Positions 1 to 9,259 of a stretch of DNA of 14,329 nt are shown here, piece by piece. The stretch's first letter is position 1. Each line of letters begins with the position of its first letter. Both the position numbers and the translations under genes were made by a program. Below the pieces are notes generated by a model. That model did not search any database and was not told the origin of the DNA. It was given only the letters and a program-made list of their open reading frames with translations. The DNA comes from Rodentolepis nana (Eukaryota > Platyhelminthes > Cestoda > Cyclophyllidea > Hymenolepididae), in NCBI GenBank assembly GCA_900617975.1, contig UZAE01001243.1, forward strand, positions 1-14,329. Reading direction: 5' to 3'.

Positions 1-245
1 ATTAAAGTGGAAATAATTTCGATTTTCTTAGATTAAAAGAAAACAGTAAAAGACAAACTATTTAAGGAAAGATTTTGTAAGTTAAAATGGAGTTATCTTG
101 AAATAATTGAGAGGTTGCACAATGGTTACATTGAAAACAGTATGAATAATTATATTGTCTTTGATGAAACTGTATGCAGAAAAGGTTAAATTTTTATTCA
201 TATGAAATAAAAAGCATCCGTTGAAACGAAGTACGATGCCTTCTT
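1..245. other. AT-rich intergenic DNA, nothing recognised
   Basis: No reading frame of useful length, tandem repeat or RNA-like element is visible here. The last bases (gatgccttc at 235-243) resemble 10879-10887, so the old direct repeat described at 608-905 may originally have continued leftward across the SINE-like insertion. That extension is weak. Confidence 0.5.
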
Positions 246-257
246 AGTATTGATACA
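246..257. repeat. Target-site duplication, 3' side of the left SINE-like copy
   Basis: AGTATTGATACA here matches AGTATTCATACA at 591-602, 11 of 12 bases, exactly flanking the minus-strand element at 258-590. Flanking direct repeats of this length are the usual signature of target-primed reverse transcription. Confidence 0.8.
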
Positions 258-590
258 TTAATTAATTTATTTATTTCAAATGGCAGGCGTTGTGATAGAT
301 ATCATTAGCCATTTAGCTGCCTTGGGGCTTCACAGAGGGAAGGTTCATCAAAGTAGCAGAAAGTCGAGGGGTGGGGAAGAGAAGAACGATTCACAGATGT
401 AAAAGAGGCAGACAGACACAAAGGTAGAGAAAAAGGTAAGGTGAGTACTGTAGAAGGGGTCGAATATGACAACCAGGGGGATCGTGGTATTTAGGAGTCA
501 GAAGTCAACTACCGGTTAATAGACTTTTTTGCCGTATGAGTATACGTTGCTCAGAGTGCACCACGTGGAAGTAAGTCCATCGCACACCCC
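258..590 (-). mobile_element. SINE-like non-autonomous retroelement, left copy
   Basis: Read on the minus strand, the element starts GGGGTGTGCGATGG at 590. Its head of about 110 bp resembles the 5' UTR of the Jockey-like element at 13445. A pyrimidine-rich body follows, and it ends in an AAATAAATAAATTAATTAA-type tail at 258-276. It is flanked by a 12-bp target-site duplication (246-257 and 591-602). It has no protein-coding capacity, and I see no convincing pol III A/B boxes, so a tRNA-derived SINE is not supported. The shared head suggests an internally deleted derivative of a non-LTR retrotransposon. The second copy, in opposite orientation, is at 1502-1831; their 3' portions (about 210 bp) differ at only one base. 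Calling it mobile is inferred from the tail, the duplication and the two copies. Confidence 0.85.
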
Positions 591-602
591 AGTATTCATA
601 CA
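591..602. repeat. Target-site duplication, 5' side of the left SINE-like copy
   Basis: AGTATTCATACA; partner of 246-257 with one mismatch. It directly abuts the GGGG start of the element on the minus strand. Confidence 0.8.
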
Positions 603-607
603 AAATA

Positions 608-905
608 CATACAATGAGCAAATAATGAAAACTGGAGGGACACAATGACTCTATACCGTACTCTCTACAGATCCGAACAAAATATCTCAAATCTTTATTA
701 CATCAAAGTAAGCTCCAAGCATTCTGAACTCTGTCGTTTCAAAATGAAAGAATTATCACTATGCAAAGAGATTGAAACTTCAGTAAAATGGATCAAAAAG
801 AGAAAACATTCAATTTGTATCTTCAATTAAGTCGAATAATTCCACAATAATACTTGATTGACACAAAATCTAACTTTGTCCCAATTTTTCCTCTGCAATT
901 GAAAA
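608..905 (+). repeat. Old dispersed direct repeat, left copy (partner 11011-11315)
   Basis: Same-strand similarity of roughly 60-70% to 11011-11315. The match starts at catacaatgagcaaataatg (608-627) against cataccaatgtgataaacg, passes through agatccgaac against agattcgaac, and is best at cttgattgacacaaaa (854-869) against 11268-11283. An open frame at 645-827 lies inside it, but the other copy does not keep the frame, so I do not call a gene. The copies are 10.4 kb apart. They lack TG..CA ends, a primer-binding site and a polypurine tract, so they do not look like LTRs. Confidence 0.55.
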
Positions 906-1489
906 TGCAAAATGCAACAATATTTTGCCAATAATTAAATTCAAAATCAACTTATTACATTCGTGTGTGCTAGAATATGTGGTATTTGTTACTCTCAAAA
1001 TATTATTTGAAAGTATCTTGATATTGTGTCACGTGTATTACATTAAATCATCATGAGTTTACATTAAGTTCATTTGCGTTTTGTAATAACCAATGCAAAC
1101 ATTTAAAATGTACCAGTACAAAAGTGTTTATTCAAGGTCGAATGCTTCTCTCCTCACACAGCGTCAATCGGCAAGAATTTTATTGTTTTCTTTGAGACTT
1201 GGTTCAATTGTTCTTGGATGCCAAATTATTGCAGAGAACTGAACAAATGAACACTGTGATTTCGATAAAATATATCGGGTTATACCTCGATCAACATTTG
1301 TCGTGGAGTTAATCTCTGCTATCTTGATTCCATGAAGCAAGGTGTTTCTTTCACTAATTTGTGTGATCAACTCCATATTCAAAGAAGTGTTTATTAATTG
1401 CTTTCACGGCCGAATCAACTATCAACCAAAAATTGAATATGTTCTCACTTTGTCTGGCTTCAATACGAAATCTGCAACTCGCCACAATA
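906..1489. other. AT-rich intergenic DNA, nothing recognised
   Basis: Short minus-strand open frames at 1164-1382 and 1354-1545 are unlike any protein I know. The second runs into the head of the SINE-like element, so it is accidental. No RNA gene or tandem repeat is visible. Confidence 0.5.
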
Positions 1490-1501
1490 TTGGACTTAAA
1501 T
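1490..1501. repeat. Target-site duplication, 5' side of the right SINE-like copy
   Basis: TTGGACTTAAAT matches TTGGGCTTAAAT at 1832-1843 with one mismatch, exactly flanking the element at 1502-1831. Confidence 0.82.
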
Positions 1502-1831
1502 GGGGTGTGCGATAGACTTACTTCCACGTGGTGCACTCTGGGCAATGTATACTCATACGGTAAAAAAGTCTATTAACAGGTAGCTGACTTCTCACTTCAA
1601 ACTACCATGACCCCTGGTTGTCATATTCGACCCCTTCTACAGTACTCACCTTACCTTTTTCTCTACCTTTGTGTCTGTCTGCCTCTTTTACATCTGTGAA
1701 TCGTTCTTCTCTTCCCCACCCCTCGACTTTCTGCTACTTTGATGAACCTTCCCTCTGTGAAGCCCCAAGGCAGCTAAATGGCTAATGATATCTATCACAA
1801 CGCCTACCATTTGAAATAAATAAATAAAGTT
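1502..1831 (+). mobile_element. SINE-like non-autonomous retroelement, right copy
   Basis: Starts GGGGTGTGCGATAGACTT and ends in AAATAAATAAATAAAG. It lies between matching 12-bp target-site duplications (1490-1501 and 1832-1843). Positions 1502-1610 align with 13445-13548 of the Jockey-like element: GATAGACTTA, the shared ACGTGGTGCAC block, AAAAAGTCTATTA and a final CTACCATGA. The similarity stops around the ATG, so the head looks like a LINE 5' UTR joined to what is presumably its 3' UTR. Against the left copy there are about 11 substitutions plus a 2-nt indel in the first 118 bp, but one mismatch (1806) over 1611-1821. The insertion falls at the outer edge of repeat B. No coding frame and no clear pol III promoter are seen. 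Confidence 0.87.
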
Positions 1832-1843
1832 TTGGGCTTAAAT
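1832..1843. repeat. Target-site duplication, 3' side of the right SINE-like copy
   Basis: TTGGGCTTAAAT follows the TAAA-type tail; partner of 1490-1501. Confidence 0.82.
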
Positions 1844-2270
1844 CATTGTGTGAATAGAGATGTTCTAAATAGCTTTCATTTATTTAATTAAATATTCGAT
1901 CTTCTTGAACTAGGGACGTGTCTGAAGGACAATGGTTAGGTTTGTGATGAGGGGAAAATGTAAACGAATAGCACTACTTTTATATGCCCCAGAGTAATTG
2001 TTCGTGTTGCAAGAGAGCCTTTGGCACTGATCAAGGGAGCACAATAAATATACAGAGATGCGTGTTGATTAATGCAGCCTCATGTTCCCTATGCGTCGTT
2101 TTTATTGTTGCCACTAAAAGTAAAATGAAAGAAAGAAATGAAATTTCACTTGTTATGTTTCAAAAAAAACAATTTTCGTTGATAATATTTATTCCATTTT
2201 TTCAATCAAAGCGTGGTGAGGGGCGGCATTACTCCACATTCCTTGCTCCAGACACTAAAATTTATAATTG
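1844..2270 (+). repeat. Inverted repeat B, left arm (partner 5655-6105)
   Basis: The reverse complement of 5655-6105 matches this stretch nearly throughout. From gaatagagatgttctaaata (1852-1871) to 1928 the similarity is about 75-80%. Positions 1929-2066 are nearly identical. After that similarity falls to about 65%, with recognisable anchors at attgttgccactaaa and agcgtggtgaagg-like sequence near 2211. An open frame from ATG 1984 (107 codons) starts in the core, but the partner arm has TGA six codons after the equivalent ATG and diverges downstream, so I do not call it a gene. Whether the arms are two insertions of one dispersed repeat or one inverted duplication cannot be told from the window. 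Confidence 0.8.
1929..2066 (+). repeat. 138-bp near-identical core of repeat B, left copy
   Basis: Matches the reverse complement of 5857-5994 at 135 of 138 positions without an indel. The differences are at TTGTTCG/TTGATCG, GCCTTTGG/GCATTTGG and GATGCG/GATGTG. It contains a TATA-like stretch (ttttatatg at 1978-1986) and an AATAAATA stretch near 2043. A 21-codon frame from ATG 1932 to the TAA at 1995 is identical in both arms. I cannot assign a function to it. Confidence 0.85.
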
Positions 2271-5200
2271 CTTTGGTGTAACGATTGAAAAAAAACGTTT
2301 TTACTAGACCAAATTGCTTGTCTGCCCAACCGCTCAATCCAGTAATGAGTAGGAAAACAGTGGTAGGGCATTGAGCCGGTAAGTTTAATATTTATCGCTT
2401 TGACATCTGAGATATTGGCTTTGAAGATTTGAAATGATATGTGCGCTTGATCGGAAATTTTGTTTTAGCTTGAACCATTTGCAGTCAATCAGAGGACTAA
2501 CAATGGTGATAAAAGAATCGAAGCCCTCCGATAGAATTGATAACTAGAATTTGTTCATCTAGGTTTCATAGGCCCATCGCATTACCTTCATATTTTTTCA
2601 ACATGATACAAATTTGATTTCATTTATTCCTATAACTTTCTTTCTGTTTTATTTTGTTCGAATTAAAAGTAAATTTGATTATTCAAATGCTCTGCCTTGT
2701 ATTTATGTCGATACATGCTTTGCTTTACTTTATGATGTGCAATTAATTTGAAAAAAAATATTAGAATTAATTCTTGAAGACCTTTTTTACGAGATAAGTG
2801 ATGAAGAAAAAGTTATTTTCTCTGCATAAAAGTGCGTTCTGCTATTTCGTATATTTCAGTCAGAGAGCACAAATGCATATACTTTTTTCTGTCCTCTTAA
2901 TTTCGTCACTAAGTTAATTTCGTTCGTTAATTAAATGCAACAAATTTGAAGATCCAATTTCGAATGAACTTTTGACTTACTTTTGAGAGTTAGTTTTTCA
3001 ACTAAGACAGCATAAATTGCCCTTTTTCAATTTAAAAATAATTGACCAAATATGTTGTTAGAGCAAAATCAATATAAAATTTAATATTTTAATAAGATTC
3101 CTCCCATGAAGAATTGTGACTTTGTTTATTTTATCACACTAATATTTTTTAATTAATGGCATAATAGTATTCAAAATTGGATGTATTCCTCGTTCAATTT
3201 TATATAAAATTTCAATTTAGAACAGATTAAAGTTAGTCATTTTCTAATCTTTTTTCCAAATCAGGAATATAAATTTTTGCAAACTTTTTTTCATGGGTTA
3301 GCATCCAAACACCAAGTGATGGGCCTTGATGGAATTAATTTTTTCATTTAAGGAGGAAATTTAATATTAGATGCCAATAGTATTGAAATGCAAGGAATTC
3401 CTACTTCGATCGGGATCAAAGCTGTTTCAAGATGGAGTTCTTCCTAATTTTTTATTAGATTTTTTGCTGTGGGTGAAATCGAGCAAAATGATTTCCTCTG
3501 ATTTCGAAACACTCATTAGCCGTGACCTTCTCACTACTCTCTAAATTACAAAAAAGCCCACCATCCTCTTGACCAGCTCAAAATTTCCTCATTGTGAGCA
3601 ACTTTCATTTGGGGATGATATTCTTAATGCAGCAACTGGTGTTCTCTGTAGGATTATTCATCCCAACTTCGAAATTTAACAATTAGCTTCGTTGGTAATA
3701 ACGAACTATTTGCATGTGAAGAATTTGTATATTTCTTTCATTCTTTGCTTTAGACCTCATACTAGTATTCAGCTTCCAAGGTGTCTCTGAGTTGCAACTT
3801 TAGTTAGAACTTTGGCACTCATTCGTTTCCTAACAAGCAAGCAATATTTTGATCAACTTTCAATTAATCACCATCTACTTTATGGTAAGTTGGCGTTAAT
3901 AAACATTAAGGAATGATGGAAGTGGTAAATTTCACCAAATAATTGCCCATTTTTTACCTAAAATTATCTCGACATTAGAATATGCCTTAGTTTTCCTAGC
4001 TGTCATTTTAACATTATCCTGTTAAATTTTAGAGTAACAACGCCTGGAACTTTATAATTATAGAATTGAACCAAGTTTGAGTGAAGCGTGGACTTGATTC
4101 ATCTTGTCATTATATATTTAAAGCGAGGACTGGTTCAGAACTCTCCTGAAGGGCACCCATTTTCGTTGTAACTTTGAGAGGGATAACATTAGGCTTCAAG
4201 CATAGTTTTTCTTTTCCCAAAATTGGTTCCGAGTTAAGATATAGGTCTTCTGCATTTTTGGGAGCATATATGTAAGTGACCTACAAGTCACTTATTCAGC
4301 ATTGACCGCAAAATTAAATGGAAGAGAGCTTAGAATTTCATTAAATCTTTATTTAAAATGTTTCATTCCTTGCAATCTATAAACCACGCTTCTTTGACTG
4401 CTTGACGAAAGTTAGAAACAGCTCAAATTGTTGACAGAGAAGAAAATTAATTAATGCTAACGATTGATGGAAGTTTTCATTACTTTTATCATTGCAATTA
4501 CTAATATTTCGTTCGCATTCGCAACGCAAAGTCCATTTTACAATTCAAATGCGATTTTTAACTTAAAATTATTGGCGGGATCTGTCATAACACTGCAGCA
4601 TTAATTGATATGGGATTCAATTACGATTGATGTACTGAATGCGAGCACTGACAAAAATACCATTGACGTATCTTAGCACGAATTTTACCATAATAATCCA
4701 CGTAATTTGATTATTCCAGAAGACACTCCATTCAGTAAAGAACTTCTAACAAATGAGTAATTGAAGCTCTATTGTAAACAAGTTAATATTTTGCTTATTC
4801 AAAGAGACATTTTTCACTTTTGAGTAATTTGACACTTTTAATCAGCACGAAAACTCAGATTAACGTCAAATAATGGTGTACTTAAGAGTTATTCAAGTCT
4901 GACAATTAATTTGCCGGTATTCAGAACGCTAACTGTTCATTTATCTAACCGTTTGAGTAATTGCCTTTGCATTGAAATTTGCAGTTATATTCAACTATGT
5001 ATCTTTGCAACTATAGTTCAGATAAATATTTTTTTGTTTTGGCATGAAATCAGATCCCCTCTAATTCTAACACACTTCTAACCGTTCTACTATTCCTTGT
5101 TTCTGCTGCTATGGCATCGTTTGCATGCCTGAGAACGGCTGTAACAGGGCAGCAAGCCAGCTGTATTTCCACCTCTTTGGATGTATTGATTAAGTGTGCC

Positions 5201-5654
5201 ACCTTTTATTCGATTTTTAAAAGAAGAAATGTGGAACCAATTATTGATTTTGTCTACAAGCTCTCTGAATCTTCCATCAGTAACGAGCCAGCAGATGTCA
5301 CCATTCACGATTAGGATTAACACCTAATTTCGATTTTCGTCTCTCATAGCCACACTAAGATGACGACAGAATCTAAGTTTCTTTAAAAATTTTGATGGCT
5401 AGTCGATTTTCTCGCAGAATTCAATACTTACTTTCAAATACCAATGTGATCGCGGTCAATTTGTTATGGAAGCTTTAAGATACTTGAATTTGAGTTTTAC
5501 TGTTTCCGATGGCTAATGATTGAGTGGTTACTTGCTCGTAAAAAGGGAATAAATGCAAGCGTTATATATCTTGTTGGTGGAACAGACTAGAAGTTTAGTT
5601 TCATTTCAAGAAAATTTTAAAAGTCAGACCCAAATCTTCAGTGTCTGTCGCTTC
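2271..5654. other. AT-rich spacer between the arms of repeat B, no gene recognised
   Basis: About 3.4 kb of AT-rich sequence dense in stops in all frames. No transposase, reverse transcriptase or other motif is visible, so repeat B plus this spacer is not an obvious autonomous DNA transposon. A small perfect hairpin (TAAGTGAC, 6-nt loop, GTCACTTA) lies at 4273-4294. The only stretch with longer open frames is 5090-5330. The arms may continue a little into this spacer, but I could not follow them with confidence. Confidence 0.5.
5090..5323. other. Unassigned open stretch, both strands
   Basis: A less AT-rich island with overlapping open frames on both strands: plus 5111-5314 (67 codons, starting MASFACLRTAV) and minus 5323-5090 (77 codons). 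I recognise neither protein. No splice sites, poly-A signal or flanking exons can be tied to it. It may be a fragment of an old coding repeat or chance. I do not call a gene. Confidence 0.2.
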
Positions 5655-6105
5655 GTTTCGTTTTACTGGATCAAATTATTTGGATCAAGCGTGCACTTCA
5701 CCACGCTCTTCTTGAAAGGAATGTGTTAATAATTCAAAATTAATACTTAGTAATAAACATAATTAGTGACATTCAATTTCCTTTCTCTTTATTAGCATTG
5801 TACATTTAGTGACAACAATGAAAATAGCACATAAAGAATGTTCGATTCCATAAATTAACACACATCTCTGTATATTTATTGTGCTCCCTTGATCAGTGCC
5901 AAATGCTCTCTTGCAACACGATCAATTACTCTGGGGCATATAAAAGTAGTGCTATTCGTTTACATTTTCCCCTCATCACAAACCTAACCATTGTTTGCCA
6001 GACACGCCTATAGTTCATGAAGATGGGATATTTGGCCAAATAAACGAATGCTATTTAGAACATCTCTATTCAATCAATGATTCAAACACTGCTTTAAGCA
6101 CAATA
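5655..6105 (-). repeat. Inverted repeat B, right arm
   Basis: Reverse-complement partner of 1844-2270. Its outer end (6060-6110) contains AACATCTCTATTCAATCAATG and then CTTTAAGCACAATATTG. The last part matches the bases on the far side of the right SINE-like insertion (ACAATATTGGACTTAAA, 1484-1500). The arm therefore includes the SINE target and predates that insertion. The arm ends within 50 bp of the start of repeat C. Confidence 0.78.
5857..5994 (-). repeat. 138-bp near-identical core of repeat B, right copy
   Basis: Reverse complement of 1929-2066 with three substitutions and no gap. It stands out because the sequence on both sides is far more diverged from the other arm. Confidence 0.85.
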
Positions 6106-6149
6106 TTGAGCTTCAATTCACACTGCCTATTTTAGAACAAAGCAATGAC

Positions 6150-7600
6150 ACTTTATTTGTAAGGAAAGTATTTTCTCTTAATAGACTCTAAAATGGATCA
6201 AAGTAGTCTCAATAGAAACGGAAGCTATAATTTCATAAAGGATTAATAGCCCAAGTTCACTCAAATAACTATTGCATTATCCGCATTTCAATTGAATTTT
6301 TGAAGTCTTGCAATGCATCATTTTAAATTTATTTGCGTGAAGGTAAATTTTGTTTATTAAATGGATTGACTTATTTAATAATGCGATTTACACATCCAAT
6401 AACAAAGAAAACAGTTTTTTCTGCTTTCCAAGAAAAAACCACCAAGAAATAGGCTTAAAATATTAAATTAATTTGCAAATTAGTAAAATAAATACGGAAG
6501 ATTGTCACAAATCGGACAGGTTTTAATGAAAATTTAAAGGTGGCAATAAATTTATGAAGTTCAAAAATGAAAATCATAAAACTGAATGATAGAAAATATG
6601 AAGCATTGGAAGAGAAACGCAGGAAATTAAGAACTAATAATTGTCAATTAGTTATTAATATAAAAACCTGTTCATAAAAATTTTGCATCGAGGTTTCAAA
6701 CAGAATGAATTTACTAATATTTTATCCATTGTGAATAATTATTTCATTGTGAGAAAATTTCATCTGAAAAATATTTATTTTTTGTCGCTTGCGTAATAAT
6801 TTGAGCTTATGCTCTACATCGTCTTGTCAAACCATACTCTTATTTTGCAATTTCAGTTCAATAAGTTACAGTTTCAAAACTAACTTATTCTTATTTTTGG
6901 TACAATTTCGAAATTTTTTCTTGGAACATAGACCATAATTAATTTTCGAAAGCTATTCAATCTTTCGGAATTTCCAATGCGCATATACAGAATAGAGCTG
7001 AGGAGATTAGAGATTAAACAATTCATTTGCAAATATATGGTTACCTTCTTTTCATCCAATCTGTTTAAAATTAAGCTCATTTATTTTGTTCTGATGGACT
7101 TAACTGGTTCTCAGTACGTAATATACCCATTGACCCCACCGCACCCCCTAATAAATTTACCCTAATCATTAGAAAGGACACTCTACATCTAATTTAGCGG
7201 AATGTTGACCAATTGTGGCTAAGGAGTAGTAGGTATTTGATAATACTTGGAAAACATATAAATACGGAAAGACCAAAGTGCAATGTTATTACGCAAGCTG
7301 AGTACCTTTATTATTCGCATACAATCCAATTCGTGAGTCTGCCCATTCTCGTAACGAATTGCTCTCCTTCCGATTCGTGTCCTCTCCAGCAATTTTGTGA
7401 TTAAAGACCGCAAAATCAGACATTTTGCTTGACTGCACTTTATTTCCCCTCAACGCACAATTCAATTTGCACTTTCGCCTTTTATACCCCCGCAACTCAC
7501 CCTTCTCCTGCTACTTCCTCTTTCTTTCTTTCTCTCTCCCTCTCCCTCTCTCTCCTCACTCTTCGTTCTCATCCCGTCCGTTTCACAACTGGCCGCCTCA
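6150..7600 (+). repeat. Long inverted repeat C, left arm (partner 9260-10850)
   Basis: Collinear reverse-complement similarity to 9260-10850, roughly 65-80% with many indels. Anchors going inward: aaggaaagta (6161) with 10826-10835; ggatcaaagtagtct (6194) with 10788-10802; caattgaatttttgaagtcttgcaatg (6289) with 10683-10709; gctctacatcgtcttgtcaaacc (6811) with 10209-10231; ctgagtacctttatt (7300) with 9508-9522; gcatacaatccaattcgt (7317) with 9482-9499; and acattttgcttgactgcactttatttc (7420) with 9369-9395. Open frames in the arm, such as 7213-7404, are not genes because changes against the partner are mostly non-synonymous. I could not identify a parent transposon. Confidence 0.8.
7514..7557 (+). 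repeat. Polypyrimidine (CT)-rich microsatellite
   Basis: 44 uninterrupted pyrimidines built of CTTT and CTCTCC-like units. The equivalent place in the other arm of repeat C (near 9285-9310) has only short sequence, so the tract seems to have expanded in this arm. Open frames crossing it (7425-7679 and 7429-7632) are low-complexity Ser/Leu/Pro translations of the tract and not genes. Confidence 0.85.
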
Positions 7601-9259
7601 AGTCTCATCGGGCTTTTCTTACATCCCCTTAGTCTTATTACGTCAGAAAATAAGAGCGTTCTTACTCTCCCACTCCTAATGAATCATCAAAAGCTGAAAA
7701 AAACGAAGAAATCCTGAGAGTTTCTTCAAATTGACCACGCAATTATACCCGATTGCACTTCTACGCGTTTTAGCAGTTATGCACATGCACTGCATTAATG
7801 TGTGTATTTGTAATAGACCTTGAGTGTTATCTTGTTTTTCAATTGAATTTGACGTTTCTGTGTACATACTGATAGAGCTTACACAGAAAAATTTTCTCAT
7901 GGGATGATGAACAAATTGTTAAAATCTTCCTGCGTTAAGTAGGAAAAGTTTGTCAAACGAGCGCAATAGATGTATCTGGCTTAAATAAAGAGCGAATAAC
8001 TCTATTGGGAAAACTAAGATCAAATGGCTTTTTTTTGGTCTGCATTCACATATGCATTTGCAATTGTATGGAGCAACGGTTAGGCCGATGATTGTGTTGC
8101 GTCTCATGAGATTTTGGATCTCATTGTGGAGTGATGTCACATAAGTCCAGGTTGTTATCCAACGGATTCAGTTTCGTTTGCAAAGCTACTGCCGCATGAT
8201 TGGAATGGAGATGTTTTTGAATCTGCTCAAGGATATGGAATTCGAAATGCACAATATGCTGTGATTTTGTCTCAAGAGCTCTGATTAAGATGGAATGATG
8301 TGGTATTGATCGAGAGCATAAAGAGATTTTGCCGACTGTGACAGATTTAGCAGACATTGGCTTGCTACCGCAGTCGTCTAGAACCATTCTCTGGCCCCAC
8401 TATTTACAGTGAGATTAAAGTTGAGCGAATTTGTTTCTTTATAAGCAGAATTTCCTACTTAGTGTGAAGTTACTTTCAGGTACCCTTCTCAGAAAACAAT
8501 CAAATGGTCTTAAAGAAATGCCATTTTAATAATATTTAGTCTAAAATCGTTTTTCATTCTTCATAAAGTTCTCTAAATAGGCTTTGGAAATAATGCATAT
8601 TTACTCAAAATCTGCCAGTTTATCAATTCATTTTGTTTTTCTATCTTATTAGACTGGGAAATCAGAATATTAAGGGGTTTAATAAGTGTAACAATAACTC
8701 AGTACAAAGATCCGCCTACACATTAGTGACCCTATTTCTAGGACACAAGAATTTTTGTAAGCAGTACCAAAGGAAATTCATATTGCCTCCTTTCAAGTGA
8801 GTCTGAGGAATATGCCAAAACTTGCGTACATTTTATCTGGGTAGCCATCATCCTATAACTGACATTGATATTACACTTCAAAACTGGCAACTTTGGTGTT
8901 AATTAACAAACTCGAGAACCTTTCTAAATTTATTCAATGATTAGCAGCTGAGTAAACGCAGGCAATACGACATTGGAGTGAGTTAGATATCTGCAGCCAA
9001 TCGTCGAGAAAGGATGAGAGACGCTTATTAGAAGAATTGTCCGATGCACAATTTCGGAGACTATTTTATAACAATAAGCTCCCTTACCAATGCACTTAAT
9101 GCATGATATAAAATGAGGCAAAATTTACTGCCAATATAATTGAGAATTTTCGCCTTTATATATATTTATGCGCATTTCCTACCTTCTAAATCATATTTGC
9201 ACTTAATTAATGATTATGAGAAAAGCAAATGCTACTCTAGCTATAGTGAAAAATCACCA
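7601..9259. other. Central part of repeat C, no gene recognised
   Basis: About 1.66 kb between the clearly paired arms. Weak inverted similarity may continue inward (around 7735-7800 against 9085-9150), which would make repeat C an even longer degenerate palindrome, but I could not extend it reliably. The longest open frame is on the minus strand at 8387-8121. No tRNA, tandem repeat or transposase motif is seen. Confidence 0.45.
8121..8387 (-). other. Unassigned 88-codon open frame
   Basis: Minus-strand frame with ATG at 8387 and a TGA stop, beginning MVLDDCGSKPMSAKSVTVGK, in a locally less AT-rich stretch. Another minus-strand frame (8140-7919) overlaps its end in a different phase, which could be a frameshifted continuation (VTSLHNEIQNLMRRNTIIG). 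I recognise no domain, signal peptide or membrane segment. It could be a decayed exon or transposon fragment, or chance. Low confidence that it is coding. Confidence 0.15.

Noticed and set aside
645..830. 61-codon open frame
   Set aside because: It lies in an old dispersed repeat whose second copy does not keep the frame; no known motif.
258..1831. A single foldback DNA transposon with 330-bp terminal inverted repeats
   Set aside because: Each arm has its own A-rich tail and its own different 12-bp target-site duplication. The arms are heads-in, tails-out, and no outer duplication flanks the pair.
1984..2307. 107-codon open frame starting in the repeat B core
   Set aside because: The nearly identical copy in the other arm has TGA in place of TGT six codons in, and the downstream half is poorly conserved with indels. 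No protein family is recognised.
7425..7679. Ser/Leu/Pro-rich frames across the CT tract
   Set aside because: Low-complexity translation of a microsatellite.
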